Shown piece by piece: positions 23,001 to 48,000 of a stretch of DNA of 64,000 nucleotides. The stretch comes from Muraenolepis orangiensis (taxonomy: Eukaryota; Chordata; Actinopteri; Gadiformes; Muraenolepididae), in the NCBI GenBank assembly GCA_027704905.1, contig JANIIK010000774.1:111001-175000 (forward strand). The letters are read 5' to 3'. The position numbers and the translations under genes were made by a program. How positions within the stretch are numbered: the first letter of the stretch is position 1; the number at the start of each line of letters is the position of its first letter. The notes below the pieces were generated by a model, which saw only the letters and a program-made list of their open reading frames with translations, had not been told where the DNA came from and searched no databases.

Positions 23001-26000
23001 GGTGAGGTGAGAGGAGAGAGGAGGTGAGGAGAGAGAGGTGAAGGGAGGAGGAGAAGGTGAGGGAGAGGAGGTAGAGGTGAGAGGAGAGGAGAGAGGAGGT
23101 GAAGGTGAGGAGAAGGTGAGGTGAGATGAGAGGAGGTGAAGGTAGGTGAGGTGAGGAGAAGGTGAGGTGAAGGTGACGGTGAAGGGAGAGGTGAGGTGAA
23201 GGTAGGTGAAGGTGACGGTGAAGGTGAGAGGAGGTGAGGTGAGAGGAGAGAGGAGGTGAGGAGAGAGGAGGTGAGGTGAGAGGAGAGAGGAGGTGAGGAG
23301 AGAGGAGGTGAGGTGAGAGAGAAGGTGAAGGTGAGGAGGAGAAGGTGAGGTGAGGTGAGAGGAGGTAGGTGAGAGGATAGGAGAGAGGAGGTGAAGGAGG
23401 AGAAGGTGACGGTGAAGGTGAGAGGAGGTGAGGTGAGAGGAGAGAGGAGGTGAGGAGAGAGGAGGTGAGAGGAGAGAGGAGGTGAGGAGAGAGAAGGTGA
23501 GGTGAGGAGAAGGTGAGGTGAGGTTAGAGAGAGAGAAGGTAGGTGAAGGTGAGGTGAGGTGAGAGGAGAGAGGAGGTGAGGAGAGAGAAGGTGAAGGTGA
23601 GGAGAGGTAGGTGAAGGTGAGAGAGAAGGTGAGAGGTGAGGAGAAGGTGAGGTGAGGTAGAGGAGAGAGAGGTGAGGTGAAGGTGAGGTGAGAGGAGAGA
23701 TGAGGTGAGGTGAGGTCAGGTGAAGTAAGGTGAGGTGAGGAAGAGAAGGTGAGGGAGGTAGAGGAGAGAGAAGGTGAGGTGAAGGTGAGGTGAGGAGGTG
23801 AGGAGAGAGGAGGTGAGGTGAGAGGAGAGAGGAGGTGAGGAGAGAGAGGTGAGGAGGTGGAGGAGGAGAAGGTGAGGAGAAGGTGAGGTGAGAGGAGGTG
23901 AGGTGAGAGGAGGTGAAGGTGAGATGAGAGGAGGTGAAGGTGACGGTGAAGGTGAGGAGAAGGAGAGGTGAAGGTGACGGTGAAGGTGAGAAGAGGTGAG
24001 GAGAGAGATGTGAGGTGAGGAGGAGAAGGTGAGGTGAAGGAGAGGAGAGGAGAGGAGAGGAGGTGAGGAGAGAGGAGGTGAGGTGAGAGGAGAGAGGAGG
24101 TGAGGAGAGAGAAGGTGAAGGTGAGGAGGAGAAGGTGAGGTGAGAGGAGGTAAGGTGAGAGGAGAGGAGAGAGGAGGTGAAGGTGAGGAGAAGGTGAGGG
24201 AGATGAGAGGAGGTGAAGGTACGGTGAAGGTGAGGAGAAGGTGAGGTGAAGGTGACGGTGAAGGTGAGAGGTGAGGTGAAGGTAGGTGAAGGTGACGGTG
24301 AAGGTGAGAGGAGGTGAGGTGAGAGGAGAGAGGAGGTGAGGAGAGAGGAGGTGAGGTGAGAGGAGAGAGGAGGTGAGGAGAGAGGAGGTGAGGTGAGAGA
24401 GAGGTGAAGGTGAGGAGGAGAAGGTGAGGTGAGGTGAGAGGAGGAGAGGTGAGAGGAGAGGAGAGAGGAGGTGAAGGTGAGGAGAAGGTGACGGTGAAGG
24501 TGAGAGGAGGTGAGGTGAGAGGAGAGAGGAGGTGAGGAGAGGAGGTGAGAGGAGAGAGGAGGTGAGGAGAGAGAAGTTGAAGGTGAGGAGAAGGTGAGGT
24601 GAGGTAGAAGAGAGAGAAGGTAAGGTGAAGGTGAGGTGAGGTGAGAGGAGAGAGGAGGTGAGGAGAGAGAAGGTGAAGGTGAGGAGAAGGTTAGGTGAAG
24701 GTGAGAGAGAAGGTGAAGGTGAGGAGAAGGTGAGGTGAGGTAGAGGAGAGAGAAGGTGAGGTGAAGGTGAGGGAGAGGAGAGATGAGGGAGGTGAGGTCA
24801 GGTGAAGTAGGTGAGGTGAGGAGAGAAGGTGAGGTGAGGTTAGAGGAGAGAGAAGGTGAGGTGAAGGTGAGGTGAGGAGGTGAGGAGAGAGGAGGTGAGG
24901 TGAGAGGAGAGAGGAGGTGAGGAGAGAGAAGGTGAAGGTGAGGAGGAGAAGGTGAGGAGAAGGTGAGGTGAGAGGAGGTGAGGTGAGAGGAGGTGAGGTG
25001 ACGGTGAAGGTGAGGTGAGATGAGAGGAGGTGAGGTGACGGTGAAGGTGAGGAGAAGAGAGGTGAAGGTGACGGTGAAGGTGAGAAGAGGTGAGGAGAGA
25101 GAATGTGAAGGTGAGGAGGAGAAGGTGAGGTGAGGAGAGGAGAGGAGAGGAGAGGAGAGAGGAGGTGAGGTGAAAGGAGAGAGGAGGTGAGGAGAGAGAA
25201 GGTGAAGGTGAGGAGGAGAAGGTGAGGTGAGAGGAGGTAAGTGAGAGGAGAGGAGAGAGGAGGTGAAGGTGAGGAGAAGGTGAGGTGAGATGAGAGGAGG
25301 TGAAGGTACGGTGAAGGTGAGGAGAAGGTGAGGTGAGGTGACGGTGAAGGTGAGAGGTGAGGTGAAGGTTAGGTGAAGGTGACGGTGAAGGTGAGAGGAG
25401 GTGAGGTGAGAGGAGAGAGGAGGTGAGGAGAGAGGAGGTGAGGTGAGAGGAGAGAGGAGGTGAGGAGAGAGGATGTGAGGTGAGAGAGAAGGGAAGGTGA
25501 GGAGAGGTGAGGTGAGGTGAGAGGAGGTAAGGTGAGAGGAGAGGAGAGAGGAGGTGAAGGTGAGGAGAAGGTGACGGTGAAGGTGAGAGGAGGTGAGGTG
25601 AGAGGAGAGAGGAGGTGAGGAGAGAGGAGGTGAGAGGAGAGAGGAGGTGAGGAGAGAGAAGGTGAGAGGTGAGGAGAAGGTGAGGAGAGAGGAGGTGAGG
25701 TGAGAGGAGAGAGGAGGGAGGAGAGAGAAGGTGAAGGTGAGGAGGAGAAGGTGAGGTGAAGGAGAGGAGAGGAGAGGAGAGGAGAGGAGAGGAGAGGAGA
25801 GGAGAGGAGAGGAGAGGAGAGGAGAGGAGAGGAGAGGAGAGGAGAGGAGAGGAGAGGAGAGGAGAGGAGAGGAGAGGAGGAAGGTGAGAGGAGAGGAGAG
25901 AGGAGGTGAAGGTGAGGAGATGGTGACGGTGAAGGTGAGAGGAGGTGAGGTGAGAGGAGAGAGGAGGTGAGGAGAGAGAAGTGAGGTGAGGAGGAGAAGG

Positions 26001-28497
26001 GAGGAGAGGAGAGGAGAGGAGAGGAGAGGAGAGGAGAGGAGAGGAGAGGAGAGGAGAGGAGAGGAGGTGAAGGTGACGATGAGGAGAAGGTGAGAGGAGG
26101 TGAGGAGAGAGGAGGTGAGGTGAGAGGAGAGAGGAGGTGAGGAGAGAGAAGGTGAAGGTGAGGAGGAGAAGGTGAGGTGAGAGGAGGTAAGGTGAGAGGA
26201 GAGGAGAGAGGAGGTGAAGGTGAGGAGAAGGTGAGGTGAGATGAGAGGAGGTGAAGGTACGGTGAAGGTGAGGAGAAGGTAGGTGAAGGTGACGGTGAAG
26301 GTGAGAGGAGGTGAGGTGAGAGGAGAGAGGAGGTGAGGAGAGAGGAGGTGAGGTGAGAGGAGAGAGGAGGTGAGGAGAGAGGAGGTGAGGTGAGAGAGAA
26401 GGTGAAGGTGAGGAGGAGAAGGTGAGGAGAAGGTGAGGTGAGGTGAGAGGAGGTAAGGTGAGAGGAGAGGAGAGAGGAGGTGAAGGTGAGGAGAAGGTGA
26501 CGGTGAAGGTGAGAGGAGGTGAGGTGAGAGGAGAGAGGAGGTGAGGAGAGAGGAGGTGAGAGGAGAGAGGAGGTGAGGAGAGAGAAGGTGAAGGTGAGGA
26601 GAAGGTGAGGTGAGGTTAGAAGAGAGAGAAGGTGAGGTGAAGGTGAGGTGAGGTGAGAGGAGAGAGGAGGTGAGGAGAGAGAAGGTGAAGGTGAGGAGAA
26701 GGTTAGGTGAAGGTGAGAGAGAAGGTGAAGGTGAGGAGAAGGTGAGGTGAGGTTAGAGGAGAGAGAAGGTGAGGTGAAGGTGAGGTGAGAGGAGAGATGA
26801 GGTGAGGAGAGAGAAGGTGAAGGTGAGGAGAAGGTGAGGAGAAGGTGAGGTGAGAGGAGTGAGGAGAGAGGAGGTGAGGTGAGAGAGAAGGTGAAGGTGA
26901 GGAGGAGAAGGTGAGGACAAGGTGAGGTGAGGTGAGAGGAGGTAAGGTGAGAGGAGAGGAGAGAGGAGGTGAAGGTGAGGAGAAGGTGACGGTGAAGGTG
27001 AGAGGAGGTGAGGTGAGAGGAGAGAGGAGGTGAGGAGAGAGGAGGTGAGGAGAGAGAAGGTGAAGGTGAGGAGGAGCAGGTGAGGTGAAGGTGAGGAGAG
27101 GAGAGGGTGAGGTGAGGTGAACTGAATGTGAGGTGAGGTGAACTGAAGGCGAGGAGGTGAGGTGAGAGGAGGTGAAGAAGAGAAGGTGAGGTGAAGGTGA
27201 ATGTGAGGTGAACTGAAGGCGAGGTGAGGAGGTGAAGAAGAGAAGGTGAGGTGAAGGTGAGGTGTAGGTGAGGAGAAGGTGAGGTGAGATGAGAGGAGGT
27301 GAGGTGAGAGGAGAGGAGAGAGGAGGTGAAGGTGAGGAGAAGGTGAAGGTGAGGAGAAGGTGAGATGAGAGGAAGTGAAGGTGATGGTGAAGGTGAGGAG
27401 AAGGTGAGGTGAATATGAAGGTGAGGTGAAGGTGAGGAAGAGAAGGTGAGGTGAAGGTAAAGGTGAAGGTGAAGGTGAGAGAGGAGGTGAAGGTGGAGGT
27501 GAGGTGAAGGTGAGGTGAGAGGAGGTGAGGAGAAGGTGAGGAGAAGGTGAGGTGAATGTGAAGGTGAAGGTGAATGTGAGGTGAGAGGTGGTGAGGTGAA
27601 GCTGGGGTGAGGTGAGGTGAAAATGAGGTGAAGGTGAGAGGAGAGAGGAGGTGAGGTGAAGGTGAGGTGTAGGTGAGGTGAGGATAATGTGAGAGGAAGT
27701 TGAGGTGAAGGTGAAGATGAAGGTGAGGTGAGGAGGAGAAGGTGAGAGAGGAGGTAAACGTGAGGTGAAGGTGAAGTGAGGAGAAGGTGAGGTGAGGTTA
27801 GAGGAGGTGAGGTGAGAGGAGGTGAAGAAGAGAAGGTGAGGTGAAGGTGAAGGTGAGGTGAGGTGAACTGAAGGCGAGGTGAGGAGGTGAAGAAGAGAAG
27901 GTGAGGTGAAGGTGAGGTGTAGGAGAGGAGAAGGTGAGGTGAGATGAGAGGAGGTGAGGTGAGAGGAGAGAGGAGGTGAAGGTGAGGAGAAGGTGAAGGT
28001 GAGAAGGTGAGAGGAGAGGAGGTGAAGGTGGAGGTGAGGAGGAGGTGAGGTTAAGGTAAAGGTGAAGGTGAGAGAGGAGGTGAAGGTGGAGGTGAGGTGA
28101 AGGTGAGGAGAAGGTGAGGTGAGGAGAAGGTGAGGTGAGGTGAAAATGAGGTGAAGGAGAGAGGAGGTGAGGTGAAGGTGAGGTGAGAGGAGGTGGAGAG
28201 GAGAAGGTGAGGTGAAGGTGTAGGTGAGGTGAAGGTGAGGTGAGGTGAAGGTGAGGTGTAGGTGAGGTGAGGATAATGTGAGGAAGTTGAGGTGAAGGTG
28301 GGGTGAAGGTGAGGTGAGGAGGAGAAGGTGAGAGAGGAGGTAAACGTGAGGTGAAGGTGAGGTGAGGAGAAGGTGAGGTGAGGTTAGAGGAGAGAGAAGG
28401 TGAGGTGAGGAGAAGGTGAGGTTAGATGAGAGAGAAGGTGAGGTAAGGAGAAGGGGAGGTGAAGGTGAGGAGAAGGTGAGGTGAAGGTGAGGTGAAC
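20049..28497. repeat. GGTGA purine satellite, block 7, up to the exon 5 donor
   Basis: 8.4 kb without a LINE copy. Repeats of roughly 1 to 1.2 kb are visible by eye between about 22,700 and 26,700. The last 1.5 kb is richer in GAGGTGAAGGTGAATGTGAGG words and has more point variants. It ends directly at the donor of DOK-like exon 5. Confidence 0.95.
25761..25879. repeat. pure (GGAGA)n microsatellite
   Basis: About 24 uninterrupted pentamers. A second run follows at 26002-26066. Confidence 0.9.
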
Positions 28498-40637
<12,140 letters not shown>

Positions 40638-40800
40638 TCTTCTTCTTCTTCTTCTACACTTTAAATAAACAGCTCAACTAGGAGATAGGAGCTAACGTAT
40701 AAAAGTCCCGAAGTTTTAGATAAATATGACGAAGAAATGAACTAAATGGGACGTTTTTTGTTGTGAGGGTTTAAAAAGTGCTCCGAAGTCATTGACGCAA
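40638..40800 (-). promoter_or_regulatory. putative 5' leader and proximal promoter of the DOK-like gene
   Basis: Non-repetitive DNA directly upstream of the start codon. On the minus strand it holds an (AGA)n run next to the ATG, an AT-rich stretch, and a TATA-like TTTATACG near 40698. No transcription start site can be fixed from sequence alone. Confidence 0.4.
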
Positions 40801-40868
40801 ACACACCCCGTCGAAACCCGGAGCGTGCTGCTGGCTGCTGACGTAGTGGTGGTGTTTGTGTGTTTTTG

Positions 40869-40942
40869 TGTGTGGGTCGTTCGGGAACGAACATATCTTA
40901 CGGAACGAGTATTTTTCAGAACGACTCGTTCATTCCTCATCT
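40869..40942. other. GAACGA/TCGTTC block A, candidate seed of the 22-kb array
   Basis: Contains GGTCGTTCGGGAACGA, GGAACGAGTATT and GAACGACTCGTTCATTCC. The last word is the core of the array that starts 1.1 kb further on. Confidence 0.6.
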
Positions 40943-41000
40943 TCCATTCTCATTCCTTCGTTCGTTCGCTTCTTTGTAGTGGTGTGTGTGTGTGTGTGTG

Positions 41001-41066
41001 TGTGGGTCATTCAGGAACGAGCGCGTCTTGCCGAACGAGTCTTGTCAGGGAACAACTCGTTCGTAA
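41001..41066. other. GAACGA/TCGTTC block B, diverged duplicate of block A
   Basis: GGTCATTCAGGAACGAGCGC, CCGAACGAGTCTTGTC and GAACAACTCGTTCG line up in order with block A, and both follow a GT-rich stretch. Confidence 0.6.
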
Positions 41067-42014
41067 AGGCCCCGTCACACCATAACGTTCTGGTCAGCGT
41101 TCTATGAACGTTCTAATCAACGTTCAATTTTCGAGCGTTGTAGGGTGGGTGGACACATCTGGCGTATGACTAACGTGTGACTAACGCATGAATTAGCGTG
41201 TGACTAACGCATGAGGAGCGTGTACCAGCGACCAAGTAAGACACCCCTGAAACTATTAGCATGTGCTGACGTGTCACTGTGTTCAAACGGGTATAAAACG
41301 CGGGGAAATCACAGTGGATTCAGTTGTTCTTGTCACGAGTAGATTGTTCGGTGGGACCCAGAACGCAGATCAAGACACAGTGGAGCTATAACAGAGCTTT
41401 ATTTCAAGCAAACACAACACAAGAGAGTAATCAGGGACAGTCCAGGGGTCTGGGTACCGGGTGGTCGATCCACGGAGTACCGGCAGGTAGTAGACCAGCG
41501 AGTAGTCCGGGACGGGAGAGGAGTCTGGGTACCGGGAGGTCGGAGTAGGGACAGGTACCAGACAGGCGGGTGATCAGGGATGAGCGAGAAGTCTAGATAC
41601 CGGGAGGTCGGAGTAGCGACAGGTACTTGACAGGTAAATATAATTACCGGGGAGCTCGTATAGACCGGCGTAACGCGAGACAGGCGGGTGACGCGGGATA
41701 GGCAAAGAATCTGGATCTCCGGGACATCAGCGTGGCGATTCCGTCCAGAATGTACGACGTAACATGAACAAAGTATGACGTACGACCTAACCCTGGGGTA
41801 ACGGGAAGCCAGGGTCTATATACCCCAGGTGAGGGGATTAGCAATCAGCCACGGCAATTACTGACAGGTGTGTGTGTGCGCCGCCAGCGCACGTGGCTTG
41901 GCCACGTCCCCTGTCAACCACTGTAACCATGACAGTTCTTCTGGATATTAAACAGTGCACATCATGCCGCCAAGAGGAAAAAAAGCGTGTGAGGGGGACT
42001 ACTGCTAAACTCCA
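41067..42014 (+). other. unidentified promoter-like segment interrupted by a solo LTR
   Basis: Apart from the LTR this is about 340 bp starting GGCCCCGTCACACCATAACG, with AACGTTCT inverted words, tandem TGTGACTAACGCATGA repeats (about 41165-41215), and a TATA-like GGGTATAAAACGCGG near 41290. Joined across the LTR, it leads to ATG at 41964 and only 14 codons (MPPRGKKACEGDYC). It could be the 5' end of a DNA transposon or a dead gene start. I do not recognise the family. Confidence 0.4.
41331..41934 (-). mobile_element. solo LTR with perfect 5-bp target duplication, minus orientation
   Basis: Bounded by TGTCA and TGACA in inverted orientation (TG...CA ends) and flanked by GTTCT at 41326-41330 and 41935-41939. 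On the minus strand it holds a TATA region (near 41815-41825) and an AATAAA signal (41403-41398). No internal retroelement sequence remains, as expected after recombination between two LTRs. It is related to 38280-38751. Confidence 0.88.
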
Positions 42015-45000
42015 TATTCGTTCATTTGAGACTCGTTCATTGGAGACCCGTTCATTGGAGACTCGTTCATTTGAGACTCGTTCATTGGAGACTCGTTCAT
42101 TGAACAACTCGTTCATTGAACGACTCGTTCATTGGAGACTCGTTCATTGGAGACTTGTTCATTGAACGACTTGTTCATTTAAGACTCGTTCATTGGAGAC
42201 TCATTCATTTGAGACTCTTTCATTGAACGACTCGTTCATTGGTGACTCATTCATTGGAGACTCGTTCATTGGAGACTCGTTCAGTGGAGACTCGTTCATT
42301 GGAGACTCGTTCATTGGAGACTCGTTAATTTGAGACGCGTTCATTGGAGACTTGTTCATTGAACGACTCTTTCATTGAATGACTCGTTCATTTGTCACTC
42401 ATTCATTGGAGACTCGTTCATTGGAGACTCGTTCAGTGGAGACTCGTTCATTTGAGACTCGTTCATTGGAGACTCGTTCATTGAACGACACTTTCATTGA
42501 ATGACTCGTTCATTGGTGACTCATTCATTGGAGACTCGTTCATTGGAGACTCGATCAGTGGAGACTTGTTCATTGGAGGCTCGTTCATTGGAGACTCGTT
42601 AATTTGAGACGCGTTCATTGGAGACTCGTTCATTGAACGACTCTTTCATTGAATGACTCGTTCATTTGTCACTCATTATTGGAGACTCGTTCATTGGAGA
42701 CTTGTTCAGTGGAGACTCGTTCATTTGAGACTCGTTCATTGGAGACTCGTTCATTGAACGACTCTTTCATTGAACGACTCGTTCATTGGTGACTCATTCA
42801 TTGGAGACTCGTTCATTGGAGACTCGTTCATTGGAGACTCGTTCATTGGAGACTCGTTCATTAGAGACTCGTTCATTTGACACAAGTTCATTGGAGACTC
42901 GTTCAGTGGAGATTCGTTCATTGGAGACTTGTTCATTTGAGACTCGTTCATTGGAGACTCGTTCATTTGAGACTCGTTCATTGGAGACTTGTTCATTGAA
43001 CGACTCGTTCATTGGAGATTCGTTCATTGGAGACTCGTTCATTGAATGACTCGTTCATTCAAGACTCGTTCATTGGAGACTCGTTCATTGGAGACTCGGT
43101 CATTAAATGACTTGTTCATTGGAGACTTGTTCTTTGAACGATTCGTTAATTTGAGACTCGTTCATTTGAGAATCGTTCTATGGAGACTCGTTTATTTCAG
43201 ACTCGTTCATTGGAGACTCGTTCATTGAACGAGTCGTTCATTGAACGAGTCGTTCATTGGTGACTCATTCATTGGAGACTCGTTCAATGGAGACTCGTTC
43301 AGTGGAGACTCGTTCATTGAACGACTCTTTCATTGAACGACTCGTTCATTGGTCACTCATTCATTGGAGACTCGTTCATTGGAGACTCGTTCAGTGGAGA
43401 CTCGTTCATTGAACGAGTCGTTCATTGAACGAGTCGTTCATTGGTGACTCATTCATTGGAGACTCGTTCAATGGAGACTCGTTCAGTGGAGACTCGTTCA
43501 TTGAACGACTCTTTCATTGAACGACTCGTTCATTGGTCACTCATTCATTGGAGACTCGTTCATTGGAGACTCGTTCAGTGGAGACTCGTTCATTGAACGA
43601 CTCTTTCATTGAACGACTCGTTCATTGGTCACTCATTCATTGGAGACTCGTTCATTGGTCACTCATTCATTGGAGACTCGTTCATTGGAGACTCTTTCAG
43701 TGGAGACTCGTTCAATGGAGACTCGTTCAATGGAGACCCGTTCATTGGAGACTCATTCATTTGAGACTCGTCCATTGGAGACTCGTTCATTGAACGACTC
43801 GTTCATTGGTGACTCATTCATTGGAGACTCGTTCATTGGAGACTCGTTCATTGGAGACTCGTTCATTTGAGACTCGTTCAGTGGAGACTCGTTCATTGGA
43901 GACTCGTTCATTGGTGACTCATTCATTGGTGACTCATTCATTGGAGACTCGTTTATTGGAGACTCGTTCATTGGAGACTCGTTCGTTTGAGACTCGTTCA
44001 TTGGAGACTCGTTCAATGAACGACTCTTTCATTGAATGACTCGTTCATTTGTCACTCATTCATTGGAGACTCATTCATTGGAGACTTGTTCAGTGGAGAC
44101 TCGTTCATTTGAGACTCGTTCATTGGAGACTCGTTCATTGAACGACTCTTTCATTGAACGACTCGTTCATTGGTCACTCATTCATTGGAGACTCGTTCAT
44201 TGGAGACTCGTTCATTGAACGACTCGTTCATTGAACGACTCATTCATTGGTGACTCATTCATTGAAGACTCGTTCATTGGAGACTCGTTCAATGGAGACT
44301 CGTTCATTGGAGACTCGTTCATTGAAGACTCGTTCATTGAACGACTCGTTCGTTGGAGACTCGTTCATTGGAGACTCGTTCATTGGAGACTCATTCATTA
44401 GAGACTCGTTAATTTGACACAAGTTTATTGGAGACTCGTTCAGTGGAGACTCGTTCATTGGAGACTTGTTCATTTGAGACTCGTTCATTGGAAACTCGTT
44501 CATTTGAGACTCGTTCATTGGAGACTCGTTCATTGAATGACTCGTTCATTGGAGATTCGTTCATTGGAGACTCGTTCATTGAATGACTCGTTCATTCAAG
44601 ACTCGTTCATTGGAGACTCGTTTGTTTGAGACTCGTTCATTGGAGACTCGTTTGTTTGAGACTCGTTCATTGAACGACTCGTTCAATGGAGACTCTTTCA
44701 TTGGAGACTCATTCATTGGAGACTCGGTCATTAAATGATTTGTTCATTGGAGACTCGTTCTTTGAACGATTCGTTAATTTGAGACTCGTTCATTTGAGAA
44801 TCGTTCTATGGAGACTCGTTCATTTGAGACTCGTTCATTGGAGACTCGTTCATTGAACGAGTCGTTCATTGAACGAGTCGTTCATTGGTGACTCATTCAT
44901 TGGAGACTCGTTCATTGGAGACTCGTTCAGTGGAGACTCGTTCATTGGAGACTCGTTCATTGGAGACTCGTTAATTTGAGACGCGTTCATTGGAGACTCG

Positions 45001-48000
45001 TTCATTGAACGACTCTTTCATTGAACGACTCGTTCATTGGTCACTCATTCATTGGAGACTCGTTCAGTGGAGACTCGTTCAGTGGAGACTCGTTCATTGA
45101 ACGACTCTTTCATTGAACGACTCGTTCATTGGTCACTCTTTCATTGAATGACTCGTTCATTGGTCACTCATTCATTGGAGACTCGTTCATTGGAGACTCG
45201 TTCAGTGGAGACTCGTTCATTTGAGACTCGTTCATTGGAGACTCGTTCATTGAACGACTCTTTCATTGAACGACTCGTTCATTGGTGACTCATTCATTTG
45301 AGACTCGTTCATTGGAGACTCGATCAGTGGAGACTCGTTCATTGGAGGCTCGTTCATTGGAGACTCGTTAATTTGAGACGCGTTCATTGGAGACTCATTC
45401 ATTGAACGACTCTTTCATTGAATGACTCGTTCATTTGTCACTCATTCATTGGAGACTCGTTCATTGGAGACTTTTTCAGTGGAGACTCGTTAATTTGAGA
45501 CTCGTTCATTGGAGACTCGTTCATTGAATGACTCTTTCATTGAACGACTCGTTCATTGGTCACTCATTCATTGGAGACTCGTTCATTGGAGACTCGTTCA
45601 TTGAATGACTCGTTCATTGAACGACTCGTTCATTGGTCACTCATTCATTGGAGACTCGTTCATTGGAGACTCGTTCAGTGGAGACTCGTTCATTGAACGA
45701 GTCGTTCATTGAACGAGTCGTTCATTGGTGACTCATTCATTGGAGACTCGTTCAATGGAGACTCGTTCAGTGGAGACTCGTTCATTGAACGACTCTTTCA
45801 TTGAACGACTCGTTCATTGGTCACTCATTCATTGGAGACTCGTTCATTGGAGACTCGTTCAGTGGAGACTCGTTCATTGAACGACTCTTTCATTGAACGA
45901 CTCGTTCATTGGTCACTCATTCATTGGAGACTCGTTCATTGGTCACTCATTCATTGGAGACTCGTTCATTGGAGACTCTTTCAGTGGAGACTCGTTCAAT
46001 GGAGACTCGTTCAATGGAGACCCGTTCATTGGAGATTCATTCATTTGAGACTCGTCCATTGGAGACTCGTTCATTGAACGACTCGTTCATTGGTGACTCA
46101 TTCATTGGAGACTCGTTCATTGGAGACTCGTTCATTGGAGACTCGTTCATTTGAGACTCGTTCAGTGGAGACTCGTTCATTGGAGACTCGTTCATTGGTG
46201 ACTCATTCATTGGTGACTCATTCATTGGAGACTCGTTTATTGGAGACTCGTTCATTGGAGACTCGTTCGTTTGAGACTCGTTCATTGGAGACTCGTTCAA
46301 TGAACGACTCTTTCATTGAATGACTCGTTCATTTGTCACTCATTCATTGGAGACTCGTTCATTGGAGACTTGTTCAGTGGAGACTCGTTCATTTGAGACT
46401 CGTTCATTGGAGACTCGTTCATTGAACGACTCTTTCATTGAACGACTCGTTCATTGGTCACTCATTCATTGGAGACTCGTTCATTGGAGACTCGTTCATT
46501 GAACGACTCGTTCATTGAACGACTCATTCATTGGTGACTCATTCATTGAAGACTCGTTCATTGGAGACTCGTTCAATGGAGACTCGTTCATTGGAGACTC
46601 GTTCATTGAAGACTCGTTCATTGAACGACTCGTTCGTTGGAGACTCGTTCATTGGAGACTCGTTCATTGGAGACTCATTCATTAGAGACTCGTTAATTTG
46701 ACACAAGTTCATTGGAGACTCGTTCAGTGGAGACTCGTTCATTGGAGACTTGTTCATTTGAGACTCGTTCATTGGAAACTCGTTCATTTGAGACTCGTTC
46801 ATTGGAGACTCGTTCATTGAACGACTCGTTCATTGGAGATTCGTTCATTGGAGACTCGTTCATTGAATGACTCGTTCATTCAAGACTCGTTCATTGGAGA
46901 CTCGTTTGTTTGAGACTCGTTCATTGAACGACTCGTTCAATGGAGACTCTTTCATTGGAGACTCATTCATTGGAGACTCGGTCATTAAATGACTTGTTCA
47001 TTGGAGACTCGTTCTTTGAACGATTCGTTAATTTGAGACTCGTTCATTTGAGAATCGTTCTATGGAGACTCGTTCATTTGAGACTCGTTCATTGGAGACT
47101 CGTTCATTGAACGAGTCGTTCATTGAACGAGTCGTTCATTGGTGACTCATTCATTGGAGACTCGTTCATTGGAGACTCGTTCAGTGGAGACTCGTTCATT
47201 GGAGACTCGTTCATTGGAGACTCGTTAATTTGAGACGCGTTCATTGGAGACTCGTTCATTGAACGACTCTTTCATTGAACGACTCGTTCATTGGTCACTC
47301 ATTCATTGGAGACTCGTTCAGTGGAGACTCGTTCAGTGGAGACTCGTTCATTGAACGACTCTTTCATTGAACGACTCGTTCATTGGTCACTCTTTCATTG
47401 AATGACTCGTTCATTGGTCACTCATTCATTGGAGACTCGTTCATTGGAGACTCGTTCAGTGGAGACTCGTTCATTTGAGACTCGTTCATTGGAGACTCGT
47501 TCATTGAACGACTCTTTCATTGAACGACTCGTTCATTGGTGACTCATTCATTGGAGACTCGTTCATTGGAGACTCGATCAGTGGAGACTCGTTCATTGGA
47601 GGCTCGTTCATTGGAGACTCGTTCATTTGAGACTCGTTCATTGGAGACTCGTTCATTGAACGACTCTTTCATTGAACGACTCGTTCATTGGTGACTCATT
47701 CATTGGAGACTCGTTCATTGGAGACTCGATCAGTGGAGACTCGTTCATTGGAGGCTCGTTCATTGGAGACTCGTTAATTTGAGACGCGTTCATTGGAGAC
47801 TCATTCATTGAACGACTCTTTCATTGAATGACTCGTTCATTTGTCACTCATTCATTGGAGACTCGTTCATTGGAGACTTTTCAGTGGAGACTCGTTCATT
47901 TGAGACTCGTTCATTGGAGACTCGTTCATTGAATGACTCTTTCATTGAACGACTCGTTCATTGGTCACTCATTCATTGGAGACTCGTTCATTGGAGACTC

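Noticed and set aside
1..28497. Immunoglobulin switch region
   Set aside because: The G-rich asymmetric repeat is superficially similar, but the words are GGTGA/GGAGA and not the GAGCT/GGGGT type, no immunoglobulin constant exons are nearby, and the host gene is DOK-like.
40716..41107. Frames of 74-97 codons upstream of DOK-like exon 1
   Set aside because: They cross GT repeats and the seed blocks, overlap on both strands and show no family motif.
41324..42165. Open frames over the solo LTR and the array start
   Set aside because: No retroelement protein motifs; they are chance frames across LTR and minisatellite sequence.
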